Assembly: GCA_034437655.1 (NCBI GenBank)
Contig: DAOTTU010000044.1
Location: 248,001 to 312,000, forward strand
Source: J027 sp034437655
GTDB lineage: Bacteria > Chloroflexota > Anaerolineae > Aggregatilineales > J027
Direction: 5' to 3'
DNA length: 64,000 nucleotides
In this document: positions 43,504 to 52,197 of the stretch, piece by piece
How positions within the stretch are numbered: the stretch's first letter is position 1
Layout of the letters: every line of letters begins with the position of its first letter
Notes under the pieces: generated by a model
What the model was told of the DNA's origin: nothing
What the model saw: only the letters and a program-made list of their open reading frames with translations
The model's database searches: none
Made by a program: the position numbers and the translations under genes

Positions 43504-45036
43504 ATGATCGGCCAAACATTGAGTGGACGCTATAGAATAGAAGAATTGATTGGCGAAGGGGCCACGGCGATTGTTTACCGGGCTACCGACCTGCGCCTAC
43601 AGCGTCAGATAGCGGTAAAAGTGTTGCTGCCGCACGTAAATGACACAACTCGTAAGCGCTTCGAGCGTGAAGCCCACGCAGCGGCGCGGTTGAATCACCC
43701 GAACATCATGGCGATTTATGACTTTGCGGTGGATGGCAACTCCGAATATCTGGCGGTTGAACTGATTGAAGGCCGTGCCCTGTACGAGTTCATCCCGGCG
43801 GAGCCTGAACTGGTCATTGAAGTAGGGTATCAAATTTGTGTGGCGCTGGAATATGCTCATCAGATTGGATTAATCCACCGTGACATCAAGCCGGCGAACA
43901 TCAACCTGACCAGCGCGAGCCAGATTAAGCTCATGGACTTTGGGCTGGCGATTCCGAAAACGGGTGATCAGAAGCGCCTGACTGCCAGCGGTACTATAAT
44001 TGGCACGCCGGCCTATCTTTCCCCTGAACAGGCACAGGGGTTGCCGCTCGACCCGCGCACCGATATTTATTCAACAGGGATCGTGCTTTACGAAATGTTG
44101 ACGGGTGTCTTGCCGTTTGATGCTGATGACATTGGCACCATCTTGCTGCAACAGGTCAAAAAGAAGGCCGAACCACCTTCTAAACACAAGTCCAACATTC
44201 CAAAAGCGTTGGAAGATATCATCCTCAAAGCACTGGAAAAACGCCCTTCAGCACGTTTCCAAACCGCACACGAAATGGGCGAGGCATTGTATGACCTAAA
44301 GCGCAAGACCTCGGTGTCTGGGTTGGGTGAAGCGATTCAAGCCTCAGAAGAAAAGCAAGACAACACACCAGCACAAAGTGGTGGCGGTGATGATTTACGA
44401 CTCGTCCTTGCAGATGACCATGTGCTGACACGCACCAGCCTCGCGTATTTCCTGAGCGACATTGACGGGATTGATGTTGTGGGTGAGGCGTCAAATGGTG
44501 AAGAGGCCTTCAAACTCATCGGCGAGCAAAATCCCGACGTGCTACTTCTGGACTTGAACATGCCGGGCACAAATGGTCTGGTGATTTTGCCACAAATCCG
44601 TAAGGCCTACCCCAACGTCAAGGTTCTGGTTCTGACGGGCCGTGAAGAAAACTCAATGATTATGCGGGCACTGCGGGCTGGCGCACATGGCTACGTTTTA
44701 AAGACCAGTTCTGAAGACGACCTCGAAAAGTCTGTGCGTGAAGTTGCCACCGGGCGTCTGGTGCTTGGGTTTGGCGTGGCAGAGAAGCTGGTTGGTGGCT
44801 TGATTGATGATGAAGCTGCAAACCCACTGGATGCTGTACAGCGAGACATCTTGACGTTGGTTGCATCTGGGATGAAAGACGCAGATGTTGCACACCAGAT
44901 GGGGATGCCAGAAGATGAAATGGTTGAAACACTCATGACAGCTATTGATGCGCTAGGCGTGACCTCGCGTACTGATGCCGCCCTGATGGCGTTGCGGGCC
45001 GGGTGGATTCGCCTTGAAGATGTGCAGCGGCTTTAA
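43504..45036 (+). CDS. Ser/Thr protein kinase fused to receiver and LuxR-like C-terminal domain
   Basis: 510 residues joining two signalling systems. Residues 8-265 form a Hanks-type kinase: Gly loop G-E-G-A-T-A, Lys39, H125-R-D127-I-K-P-A-N catalytic loop and D145-F-G, all intact, so it should be active. A short linker leads to a receiver domain (about 297-415) with D304/D305, phospho-acceptor D350 and K400. The last 75 residues resemble a LuxR/NarL helix-turn-helix (L-T-L-V-A-S-G-M...L-G-V-x-S-R-T-D-A-A-L), but the recognition segment is acidic (P-E-D-E-M-V-E-T-L). No membrane helix is seen. The start ATG has gagga 6 bases upstream; GTG at 43501 is an alternative. A GAF protein lies upstream. 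Confidence 0.88.
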   Translation: MIGQTLSGRYRIEELIGEGATAIVYRATDLRLQRQIAVKVLLPHVNDTTRKRFEREAHAAARLNHPNIMAIYDFAVDGNSEYLAVELIEGRALYEFIPAEPELVIEVGYQICVALEYAHQIGLIHRDIKPANINLTSASQIKLMDFGLAIPKTGDQKRLTASGTIIGTPAYLSPEQAQGLPLDPRTDIYSTGIVLYEMLTGVLPFDADDIGTILLQQVKKKAEPPSKHKSNIPKALEDIILKALEKRPSARFQTAHEMGEALYDLKRKTSVSGLGEAIQASEEKQDNTPAQSGGGDDLRLVLADDHVLTRTSLAYFLSDIDGIDVVGEASNGEEAFKLIGEQNPDVLLLDLNMPGTNGLVILPQIRKAYPNVKVLVLTGREENSMIMRALRAGAHGYVLKTSSEDDLEKSVREVATGRLVLGFGVAEKLVGGLIDDEAANPLDAVQRDILTLVASGMKDADVAHQMGMPEDEMVETLMTAIDALGVTSRTDAALMALRAGWIRLEDVQRL

Positions 45037-45064
45037 ACCTACGTTCGCTGGCGACAGGTGGCTC

Positions 45065-46204
45065 ATGACGTCGGTGTTCCTGCTGGTGGCACTGGTCACT
45101 GCAACGTCTGTGCCGCCACGCGACCACATTATCGCCCAACCGGGTGCGCCCTATCTACTGGCCACCACGACCGTTACCGATGATGGATTTTTGCTCATTG
45201 ATGTGGCAACGGGGGCAGTCCAAGCGCTGTCATTCGGCAATATAACGCATGTTTTTGGTGATTTTTCGCCAGATGGCTGCCAGATTGTATTCAGCCTCGA
45301 ACAACGTCCCAACAGTTACGATCTTTTTGTTGCCAATATTGACGGCTCTGGCTTACGACAGGTGATGTTTCCGGGTCGGTTGGCGGCCATAAACTACCGG
45401 GCCTTTGAGCCTGACTGGTCTCCCGATGGCACACGCATCGCCTTCACATTCATGCGCTATTATGACCCGCCCGACGAAGACCCTTACCGCCGTACCCATA
45501 TTGCAACAGTACCAGCCACAGGTGGCGCACCAGATTTGTATTCCACCTCTGGATATGAGTTTAATCCGCGTTGGTCACCGGATGGCAGTCAACTGGCTTA
45601 TGTCTCTGAACAGCCGATTCTATTTGATACTGATGGTTCGCCTGTTGTCGTTGAAGAGGGTGATGAAGATGAGGTGCCGCGCTACCCCGAAATATGGCTT
45701 GGCAACATCGCCGGGACTGAAAAACGTCGCCTCACCAACCTGGGCGAAATCGGTGCATTTAACCCGCGCTGGTCACCAGACGGCCGCTGGCTGGCGTATG
45801 TTATTCAACCCTACGAAAACAGTCATCGTCTACTGGTCAATAACCTTGAAACCGGCAGCATTCTGGCATTAAATCGCGATCTGGTTACGGTACTCGACTA
45901 TGATTGGCGGCAGGACAGCGCACGTATTGCGGCGTCTATGCAAGGTATGCAAGATGTCCCACAAAATCGACTGTGGCAACTGAATATTGTCCATCATGAC
46001 GATACGAATGCGCGTCCGCTAGCGACAACAGAAGCCTATATGGACTATCCACGCTACTCGCCCGACGGCCGCTGGCTGGCATTGCGTAGCCAATATGAAC
46101 TGACTGTGTTGCAAACGGGCAGCGACTCTATCCAGCATATGGGAATGCAGACCCGTCATAATAGTCCCCCGGCATGGTCTCCTGCATCATGTAACCATCC
46201 CTGA
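45065..46204 (+). CDS. Exported TolB-like beta-propeller protein
   Basis: Propeller protein of about 380 residues after a short signal helix (M-T-S-V-F-L-L-V-A-L...). Repeated F-S/W-S-P-D-G-x-x-I/L-A strings (FSPDGCQI, WSPDGTRIA, WSPDGSQLA, WSPDGRWLA, YSPDGRWLA) mark PD40/TolB-like blades. No lipobox is seen. Start choice is uncertain: ATG at 45065, or TTG/ATG at 45014/45020, which would overlap the kinase gene by about 20 bases and give a more basic signal peptide. It follows the kinase fusion on the same strand and may report on the cell surface. Confidence 0.75.
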   Translation: MTSVFLLVALVTATSVPPRDHIIAQPGAPYLLATTTVTDDGFLLIDVATGAVQALSFGNITHVFGDFSPDGCQIVFSLEQRPNSYDLFVANIDGSGLRQVMFPGRLAAINYRAFEPDWSPDGTRIAFTFMRYYDPPDEDPYRRTHIATVPATGGAPDLYSTSGYEFNPRWSPDGSQLAYVSEQPILFDTDGSPVVVEEGDEDEVPRYPEIWLGNIAGTEKRRLTNLGEIGAFNPRWSPDGRWLAYVIQPYENSHRLLVNNLETGSILALNRDLVTVLDYDWRQDSARIAASMQGMQDVPQNRLWQLNIVHHDDTNARPLATTEAYMDYPRYSPDGRWLALRSQYELTVLQTGSDSIQHMGMQTRHNSPPAWSPASCNHP

Positions 46205-46312
46205 TAATCAATAATTGAAAAGCTATTTCGTCATTTGTCTACTGTTGGTTATAATGTAGATTGATTATTTATGAACCCATGACATCCAGTAGCCGCAGGA
46301 AAGGTCCAGGTC

Positions 46313-47314
46313 GTGCTTGACCGTCGCCCCAATATCTGGAAGCTACAAGCTAAAAAAGATACAAAAGGACTGATACAGGCCCTTCTGTACAGTGATCCCG
46401 ACATTCGGAAGCGTGCAGCAGCAGCACTGCGGGTTCTTGGTGCGGTGGATGCCGTCTCCGCATTGCGTGAAGCTCTCAAAAGTGAGCGCCAACCTGATGT
46501 ACGTGACCACCTGACGGCTGCCCTTGAACATCTGGACGCCTCTTTCGCTAAAACAGCCAGTAAAGACCGCAGCCGCGACGAACTTGTCCGTGTTTTGCTG
46601 AGCAGTGACGATGCGAAAACACTCATTGAAACATCACACAAGTTAGGTGAATTGGGCGATCAATTGTCTACGGAAGCGTTAGTGACAGTCTTCCGCGATC
46701 AGCTTAAGCCAGACGAGGTGCGTCTGGCGGCTGCGTATGCGCTCATCAAGCTGAAAAGTGCGCCTTCAGTTGTCACATTGTTGGCAGGTTTGAAGAAGCA
46801 AAACTGGCGTGTGCGGCACAACTCGGCCGCTGTGCTTGGGCAATTGCGGGCGACATGGGCCACAGACGCGCTGATTGAAACGCTCAAAGATGAACACCCC
46901 AATGTTCGTTTAGCAGCAGCAGCAGCACTACATCGCTTTCAAACCAAGCGTGCCATGCAAGCTCTGGTTGCCTACCAAAAACGGCGCACTGGAAAAACCA
47001 AACCACTCCCACGTCGCCCCGAAGTTGTTCAGCGCCAGAAAAGTTCTAACAATGATAGTAAACGATTGCCAGAACCCCCGATCAAGCGCACACAGGTGTC
47101 AGAAGCTGGCAAACCCGATACAAATGTGGCGCCACCTTCTGAGCGCACCCCAACTCAGCAAAAACAAGCGGCCCAAACACAGCAAATACAACGCCCGGTT
47201 CGTGAATTGCGGGACGAAAAACGCACTACGCAGCAACTCAAGCCGCGCCTGCCGATTCCGCCCCAACTCAATGACAGTTCGAACCCGGACGACAACCCAT
47301 CACCCGATCAGTAA
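46313..47314 (+). CDS. HEAT-repeat protein with disordered tail
   Basis: Cytosolic 333-residue protein. Residues about 10-215 form helical HEAT/PBS-lyase-type repeats (D-P-D-I-R-K-R-A-A-A-A-L-R-V-L-G, D-E-H-P-N-V-R-L-A-A-A-A-A-L), a protein-binding solenoid. Residues 220-333 are Pro/Gln/Lys-rich and disordered. No catalytic motif is seen. The start is GTG after aggaaagg. TATAAT at 46250-46255 upstream may be a -10 box, but no good -35 is visible. A hairpin follows the stop. Confidence 0.78.
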   Translation: MLDRRPNIWKLQAKKDTKGLIQALLYSDPDIRKRAAAALRVLGAVDAVSALREALKSERQPDVRDHLTAALEHLDASFAKTASKDRSRDELVRVLLSSDDAKTLIETSHKLGELGDQLSTEALVTVFRDQLKPDEVRLAAAYALIKLKSAPSVVTLLAGLKKQNWRVRHNSAAVLGQLRATWATDALIETLKDEHPNVRLAAAAALHRFQTKRAMQALVAYQKRRTGKTKPLPRRPEVVQRQKSSNNDSKRLPEPPIKRTQVSEAGKPDTNVAPPSERTPTQQKQAAQTQQIQRPVRELRDEKRTTQQLKPRLPIPPQLNDSSNPDDNPSPDQ

Positions 47315-47340
47315 TCAGCCTACCGGGTAAAATTGCAAGA

Positions 47341-47377
47341 AAAAACCGACTCTGCTTGGAGACAGCGTCGGCGTTTT
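47341..47377. terminator. Bidirectional terminator
   Basis: Stem ccgac-t-ctg / cag-c-gtcgg with flanking A- and T-runs, between the HEAT gene (+) and the slipin gene (-). Confidence 0.7.
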
Positions 47378-47400
47378 AGGTTGTGAATTGGCGTATGGTA

Positions 47401-48183
47401 TTAGCTGTTTTGCTGCGCAGCAGTCACCGCGCGTCCGGTATTGATCATGGTTTCGACCAGTTCCAGCGGTAACGGGAAGATAATCGTAGAGTTGTTCTCA
47501 GCAGCGATTTCTGTCAGGGTTTGCAGGTACCGTAGCTGGAGCGCAATCGGTTCGTGTGACATCTGCGCGGCGGCTTCACGAAGCTGCATTGCGGCTTGCA
47601 ACTCACCTTCAGCGTGGATGATCTTCGCACGGCGTTCGCGGTCAGCTTCTGCCTGGCGAGCCATCACACGTTGCATCACGGCCGGCAACTCAACGTCCTT
47701 GACCTCCACCAGCGTTACCTTCACGCCCCACGGGTCAGTCGCTTCGTCAATGATGTTTTGCAGTTCGTTATTGATGCGCTCACGTTCCGACAGCAGGTCG
47801 TCCAGTTCAACCTGACCGACGACACTACGCATCGTGGTTTGGGCAATCTGTGCGGTACCGAGGTTATAGTTCTTGATTTGTACCACGGCTTTGATGGGGT
47901 CCATCACGCGGTAGTAGACAATAGCATTCACGCGGATGGTCACATTGTCACGGGTAATGCAGTCCTGTGGCGGCACGTCGAGGGTGATGGTACGCAAGTC
48001 AACAACCTGCATCCGTTCCAGCCCGGGGATGATGAAAAACAGACCCGGTCCACGAGCCCCAACAACACGTCCTAAACGGAAGATGACGCCTTTTTCATAC
48101 TCAGAGACAATCCGTAGCCCGCTGAGCAGAATCAGGAACCCGAGAAATAAGAACGACCCACCACATACGAGTAAAACTTCCAC
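47401..48183 (-). CDS. SPFH/Band 7 protein (slipin)
   Basis: Membrane scaffold of the stomatin/slipin type, 260 residues. One N-terminal helix (about 3-24) is followed by an SPFH domain (V-S-E-Y-E-K-G-V-I-F-R-L-G-R, G-P-G-L-F-F-I-I-P, the D-L-R-T-I-T-L-D string) and a C-terminal coiled coil (A-E-A-D-R-E-R-R-A-K-I-I-H-A-E-G-E). Slipins oligomerise at the membrane and often lie with an NfeD-type protease; none is adjacent here. It is alone on the minus strand between terminators and a divergent ABC exporter. Confidence 0.9.
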   Translation of the reverse strand: MEVLLVCGGSFLFLGFLILLSGLRIVSEYEKGVIFRLGRVVGARGPGLFFIIPGLERMQVVDLRTITLDVPPQDCITRDNVTIRVNAIVYYRVMDPIKAVVQIKNYNLGTAQIAQTTMRSVVGQVELDDLLSERERINNELQNIIDEATDPWGVKVTLVEVKDVELPAVMQRVMARQAEADRERRAKIIHAEGELQAAMQLREAAAQMSHEPIALQLRYLQTLTEIAAENNSTIIFPLPLELVETMINTGRAVTAAQQNS

Positions 48184-48389
48184 GGTCGTTTGTCCTTTCC
48201 TTCAATGATTAGCTGCTTTTATCTTATGTCGAAATTCAAGCCGACCGACACCCTAAACTTTAGAGTACTCACCACGGCGGCGATACTTTCCTATTGTACC
48301 TTACCTGTGGCTACTTCGGGGCTGAAAAAGGGGCCGATTTCTGGCACAATGAACGCTGCAAAAAGTGTAAGACAGAGGATAGGGTTGTT

Positions 48390-50219
48390 ATGTCGCAGCA
48401 ACGGTCTGCCCGCAGAGGGAAAATCTTCAGCGGTGATCTGGCGCGGGGGGTGCGTCTGCTCGCCTCACAAAAATGGTTCGCAATAGGTGCCTACCTGAGC
48501 TTGATTGTTTCCAGTGCCAGCACAATTGTGATTCCGCTTTTGATCCGTACGATTATTGACGATGGTCTAAACCCGGATAATCCCACGCAAAGTGACGAAA
48601 GCCTTGTGGTGACGCTTGGTGTGGCGATGATCATTATTGCAGCGATTGGCGGCGTGTTCACGTTTTTGCAGGGTTATCTTGCAGAGCGGGCCAGCCAGTG
48701 GGTTGCCTTCGATTTACGCAATACCCTTTACGAAAAAATACAGACGCTCTCTTTCAGTTATCATGACCGCGCCCAAACCGGCCAGTTGATGACGCGCGCC
48801 ACCAGTGACGTTGAGTTATTGCGAAATTTCATCGGGCAGGGTCTGCTGTTGCTCATTAACTCAATCTTGTTGCTGGTAGGTATCACGGTGGTGTTGTTGC
48901 TGCTCAACTGGCAATTGACGTTGATCGTCATACCCGCCCTGTTGCTGATGGCGGGGGTGTTCGCAATTTTCGCCAAGCGAGTGCGGCCACTGTTCCGCGA
49001 AATTCAAGAGCGACTGGGTATCTTCAACACAATTCTGCAAGAAAACCTGACAGGGATTCGGGTAGTGAAAGCCTTCAGCCGCGAACCTTATGAACGTGAA
49101 CGCTTCACGTCGGCCAACGTCAACCTCCGTGACGCCAGCCTGAAGTCGAGCAAGGTGCTTGGCTCGGTGTTTCCGATGGCTTTTGCGATTGCTGAAGTCG
49201 CACTGGTCATTGTGGTCTGGGTTGGTGGGTTGCTGGTGATTGATGGTAACTTACGACTTGGTGAATTGACCGCATTCACAACCTATCTGGCGCTGTTGCT
49301 GATTCCCGTCGCACAGCTTGGCTTCATCATCGCCTCAGCCAGCCAGGCCGCGGCCAGCGCAACCCGTATCTTTAGCATTGTAGATACCCAGAACGACATC
49401 ATAGACAAGCCCGGTGCAGTTACGCTGGACGATGCACGCGGTCAGGTGGCTTTTGAAAACGTCTCGTTTCGTTATTTCAGTAGCGGGGAGGACGTACTCT
49501 CTGAACTGAGTTTCACGGCGGAACCCGGGGAGACGGTCGCCTTGCTGGGTGAAACCGGGAGCGGCAAGAGTACGGTGATCAATCTCATCCCACGCTTCTA
49601 TGACCCGACAGCCGGCGCGGTGACGTTGGATGACCACGACCTGCGCGACATTAAGCTCGAAAGTCTGCGCAAGCAAATCGGTATCGTGTTGCAAGAAACA
49701 CGCCTGTTTACAGGTACCGTTCGCGACAATATCGCTTACGGCAAGCCTGATGCCACCGACGAGGAGATTATCGCTGCTGCTGAGGCGGCTGCTGCCCATG
49801 ATTTCATTATGGGCTTTCCTAACGGTTACGATACCAAAGTCGGGGAACGTGGTGTAACGCTTTCTGGTGGCCAAAAGCAACGTATCGCCATCGCCCGTGC
49901 TTTGATTCTCAGCCCTAAAGTGTTGATTCTAGACGACAGTACCAGCAGTGTTGACGTTCAAACGGAATATCATATTCAGCAGGCACTCGATCGTCTGATG
50001 GAAGGGCGTACCAGCTTTGTGATTGCGCAGCGGATCAGCACTGTGCTTAACGCGGACAAAATTATCGTGCTGGATAAAGGCAAACTCGTGGCGCAGGGTA
50101 CACACGCCCAATTGCTGGAAACCAACCCCATTTACGCTGAAATCTATCACTCACAACTGGTCGAAGATGTTACCGAAACCAGCACCACTACCGCACCTAG
50201 TTTGCAGCCACAGGAGTAA
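48390..50219 (+). CDS. ABC exporter half-transporter, subunit with degenerate Walker B
   Basis: 609 residues: six membrane helices (about 30-310), then an ABC domain. Walker A is G-E-T-G-S-G-K-S-T, the signature is L-S-G-G-Q-K-Q-R, and Walker B is L-I-L-D515-D516, where Asp replaces the catalytic Glu. This is the mark of the degenerate-site subunit in heterodimeric exporters such as TM287 or BmrC. The start is taken as the ATG at 48390 with gagg upstream; a longer frame from 48294 adds a Cys-rich leader without support. The next gene, 6 bases on, is the second half. Confidence 0.9.
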   Translation: MSQQRSARRGKIFSGDLARGVRLLASQKWFAIGAYLSLIVSSASTIVIPLLIRTIIDDGLNPDNPTQSDESLVVTLGVAMIIIAAIGGVFTFLQGYLAERASQWVAFDLRNTLYEKIQTLSFSYHDRAQTGQLMTRATSDVELLRNFIGQGLLLLINSILLLVGITVVLLLLNWQLTLIVIPALLLMAGVFAIFAKRVRPLFREIQERLGIFNTILQENLTGIRVVKAFSREPYERERFTSANVNLRDASLKSSKVLGSVFPMAFAIAEVALVIVVWVGGLLVIDGNLRLGELTAFTTYLALLLIPVAQLGFIIASASQAAASATRIFSIVDTQNDIIDKPGAVTLDDARGQVAFENVSFRYFSSGEDVLSELSFTAEPGETVALLGETGSGKSTVINLIPRFYDPTAGAVTLDDHDLRDIKLESLRKQIGIVLQETRLFTGTVRDNIAYGKPDATDEEIIAAAEAAAAHDFIMGFPNGYDTKVGERGVTLSGGQKQRIAIARALILSPKVLILDDSTSSVDVQTEYHIQQALDRLMEGRTSFVIAQRISTVLNADKIIVLDKGKLVAQGTHAQLLETNPIYAEIYHSQLVEDVTETSTTTAPSLQPQE

Positions 50220-50225
50220 ACCCCT

Positions 50226-52112
50226 ATGATGCGTCGTGACATCTTAGAACGTGAAGTCCGTAAAGCTGAATTTGCGCAGCAGTCACTTCAGCGACTTGGA
50301 CGCTATTTTGCGCCGTATAAAACCACGCTGTATTTTGTTGGTGCGTTGATTTTGCTGACAACCGGCTTGCAACTGTTCGTGCCATACCTCATCGGCCAGA
50401 CCATTGACTGTTTTGTCACACCGGGGATTGGCGACGCTGATTCAAGTTGCCAGTTAGTGTCTGACCCACAAGAACCTGACACAGGAGCGCTTAGTGTCAT
50501 GGCGGTGGTGATGGTGGGAATGAATATCATTGCTGCTGTTGGTAATGGTTTTCTGTTGTATTTAATGGCCTATGCCGGGCAACAGGTGCTGACCCAACTG
50601 CGTAGTGATGTCTTTGACCGCATTCACAGCCTCAACCTCGGCTATTACGACAAAAACCCGGCTGGTGATATTATGAGCCGCCTGACCAATGACGCCGACC
50701 AGATTGCCACTGCTGTGAATTTCGGACTGGTGCGCGTGGGGAGTCAGATACTGACACTATTCGGTAGTCTGGTGGTCATGTTCATCATTCACCCACCACT
50801 GGCGATATTCTCAACCTTCGTGGTGCCGATCATGCTGGCGACAACCTTCCTGTTTGCACGCTGGGCCCGGGCAGCTTTCCGGAAGACGCGCCTCGAAATG
50901 GGTGAAGTCAACGCCGACTTGCAAGAAAGTATTTCTGGTGTGCGCGAGGCTCAGGCATTCGGCCGCGAAGGCGAAAACATTCAACGCTTCCGAGAGCGCA
51001 ACGCTGCCAACCGTGACGCCAACATTCGCGCTGTGACGATTACCAGTGGGCTGCAACCGATGCTCAATCTGCTCGGCGTCATTGGGCAAGCGATGATTAT
51101 CGGGCTTGGTAGTCTGTGGGCCATTCGCGGCGACGCGGTGCTTGGCTACCCGGTGACAATTGGGGTGCTGATCGCGTTTTTGGTCTATTTACAACGTCTG
51201 TATCAACCCGTGCGCATCATTGGTCAGTTATGGGCGCAGATTCAATCGGCACTTGCCGGGGCAGAGCGTATGTTTATGTTAATCGATGAGCATCCAGAAC
51301 TCGAAGACAAACCTGCTGCCACCGCACTGCCAGACATTAAAGGGCATATCCGCTATGAGAATGTTCATTTTCACTATATCCCCGACGAACCCGTGTTGCG
51401 CGGCGTGGACTTTGAGATTCAACCCGGGCAAACTATCGCCATTGTAGGGCCAACCGGGGCGGGTAAAACCAGCATCGTCAGTTTGTTGGGGCGGTTCTAT
51501 GATGTCAATGAAGGGCGTATCTTGATTGACGGGCATGATCTGCGCGATGTGACGCAGTCTAGCCTGCGCAAGCAAGTTGGTATCGTATTGCAAGACAACT
51601 TTCTATGGTCGGATACAATTGCGAATAATATTCGCTACGGTAATCTGAACGCTAGCGAGGAAGACGTGATTAATGCGGCAAAACTCGCCCGTGCGCACGA
51701 TTTTATTGAACGTATGGCGGAGGGTTACGAAACAGTCCTGGGTGAACGTGGCGCTGGCTTGAGCCTCGGTCAACGTCAATTAATTGCAATTGCCCGTGCT
51801 GCGCTCAGTGATCCGCGTATTCTGATTCTAGACGAAGCAACTTCTAACGTCGATACGCGCACTGAAAAGCTGATTCAGTCGGCACTGGATGATCTAATGG
51901 CTAATCGCACCAGTCTGGTGATTGCGCACCGCCTGAGTACCATCCGTAACGCTGACCGGGTGCTGGTTGTGGTTGCCGGGCAGGTGGTTGAGTCTGGTAA
52001 GCATGAAGAGCTGCTCGAAAAACAGGGCACATACTACGACCTCTACATGAGCCAATTCCGCTATGAAGAACAACCCACCACAGAGCAACCTGCATCGGTT
52101 GGCGCAGACTAG
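50226..52112 (+). CDS. ABC exporter half-transporter, partner subunit
   Basis: 628 residues with six membrane helices (about 40-340) and an ABC domain. Walker A is G-P-T-G-A-G-K-T-S, Walker B keeps the Glu (L-D536-E537), but the signature is L-S-L-G-Q-R-Q rather than LSGGQ. In a heterodimer this altered signature would face the degenerate Walker site of the first subunit, so both defects fall in one ATP site. A loop with two cysteines between the first two helices (C-F-V-T-P-G...S-S-C-Q) is on the outside. Substrate could be drugs, lipids or peptides; the neighbour downstream is a sortase. Confidence 0.9.
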   Translation: MMRRDILEREVRKAEFAQQSLQRLGRYFAPYKTTLYFVGALILLTTGLQLFVPYLIGQTIDCFVTPGIGDADSSCQLVSDPQEPDTGALSVMAVVMVGMNIIAAVGNGFLLYLMAYAGQQVLTQLRSDVFDRIHSLNLGYYDKNPAGDIMSRLTNDADQIATAVNFGLVRVGSQILTLFGSLVVMFIIHPPLAIFSTFVVPIMLATTFLFARWARAAFRKTRLEMGEVNADLQESISGVREAQAFGREGENIQRFRERNAANRDANIRAVTITSGLQPMLNLLGVIGQAMIIGLGSLWAIRGDAVLGYPVTIGVLIAFLVYLQRLYQPVRIIGQLWAQIQSALAGAERMFMLIDEHPELEDKPAATALPDIKGHIRYENVHFHYIPDEPVLRGVDFEIQPGQTIAIVGPTGAGKTSIVSLLGRFYDVNEGRILIDGHDLRDVTQSSLRKQVGIVLQDNFLWSDTIANNIRYGNLNASEEDVINAAKLARAHDFIERMAEGYETVLGERGAGLSLGQRQLIAIARAALSDPRILILDEATSNVDTRTEKLIQSALDDLMANRTSLVIAHRLSTIRNADRVLVVVAGQVVESGKHEELLEKQGTYYDLYMSQFRYEEQPTTEQPASVGAD

Positions 52113-52197
52113 CCGGGCCTATGAGTTGCTGGATAAGGTGCATCCAGGTATGATGACAATAACACATCACAGTGAAATGATATAAAAGGCGCGGCAC

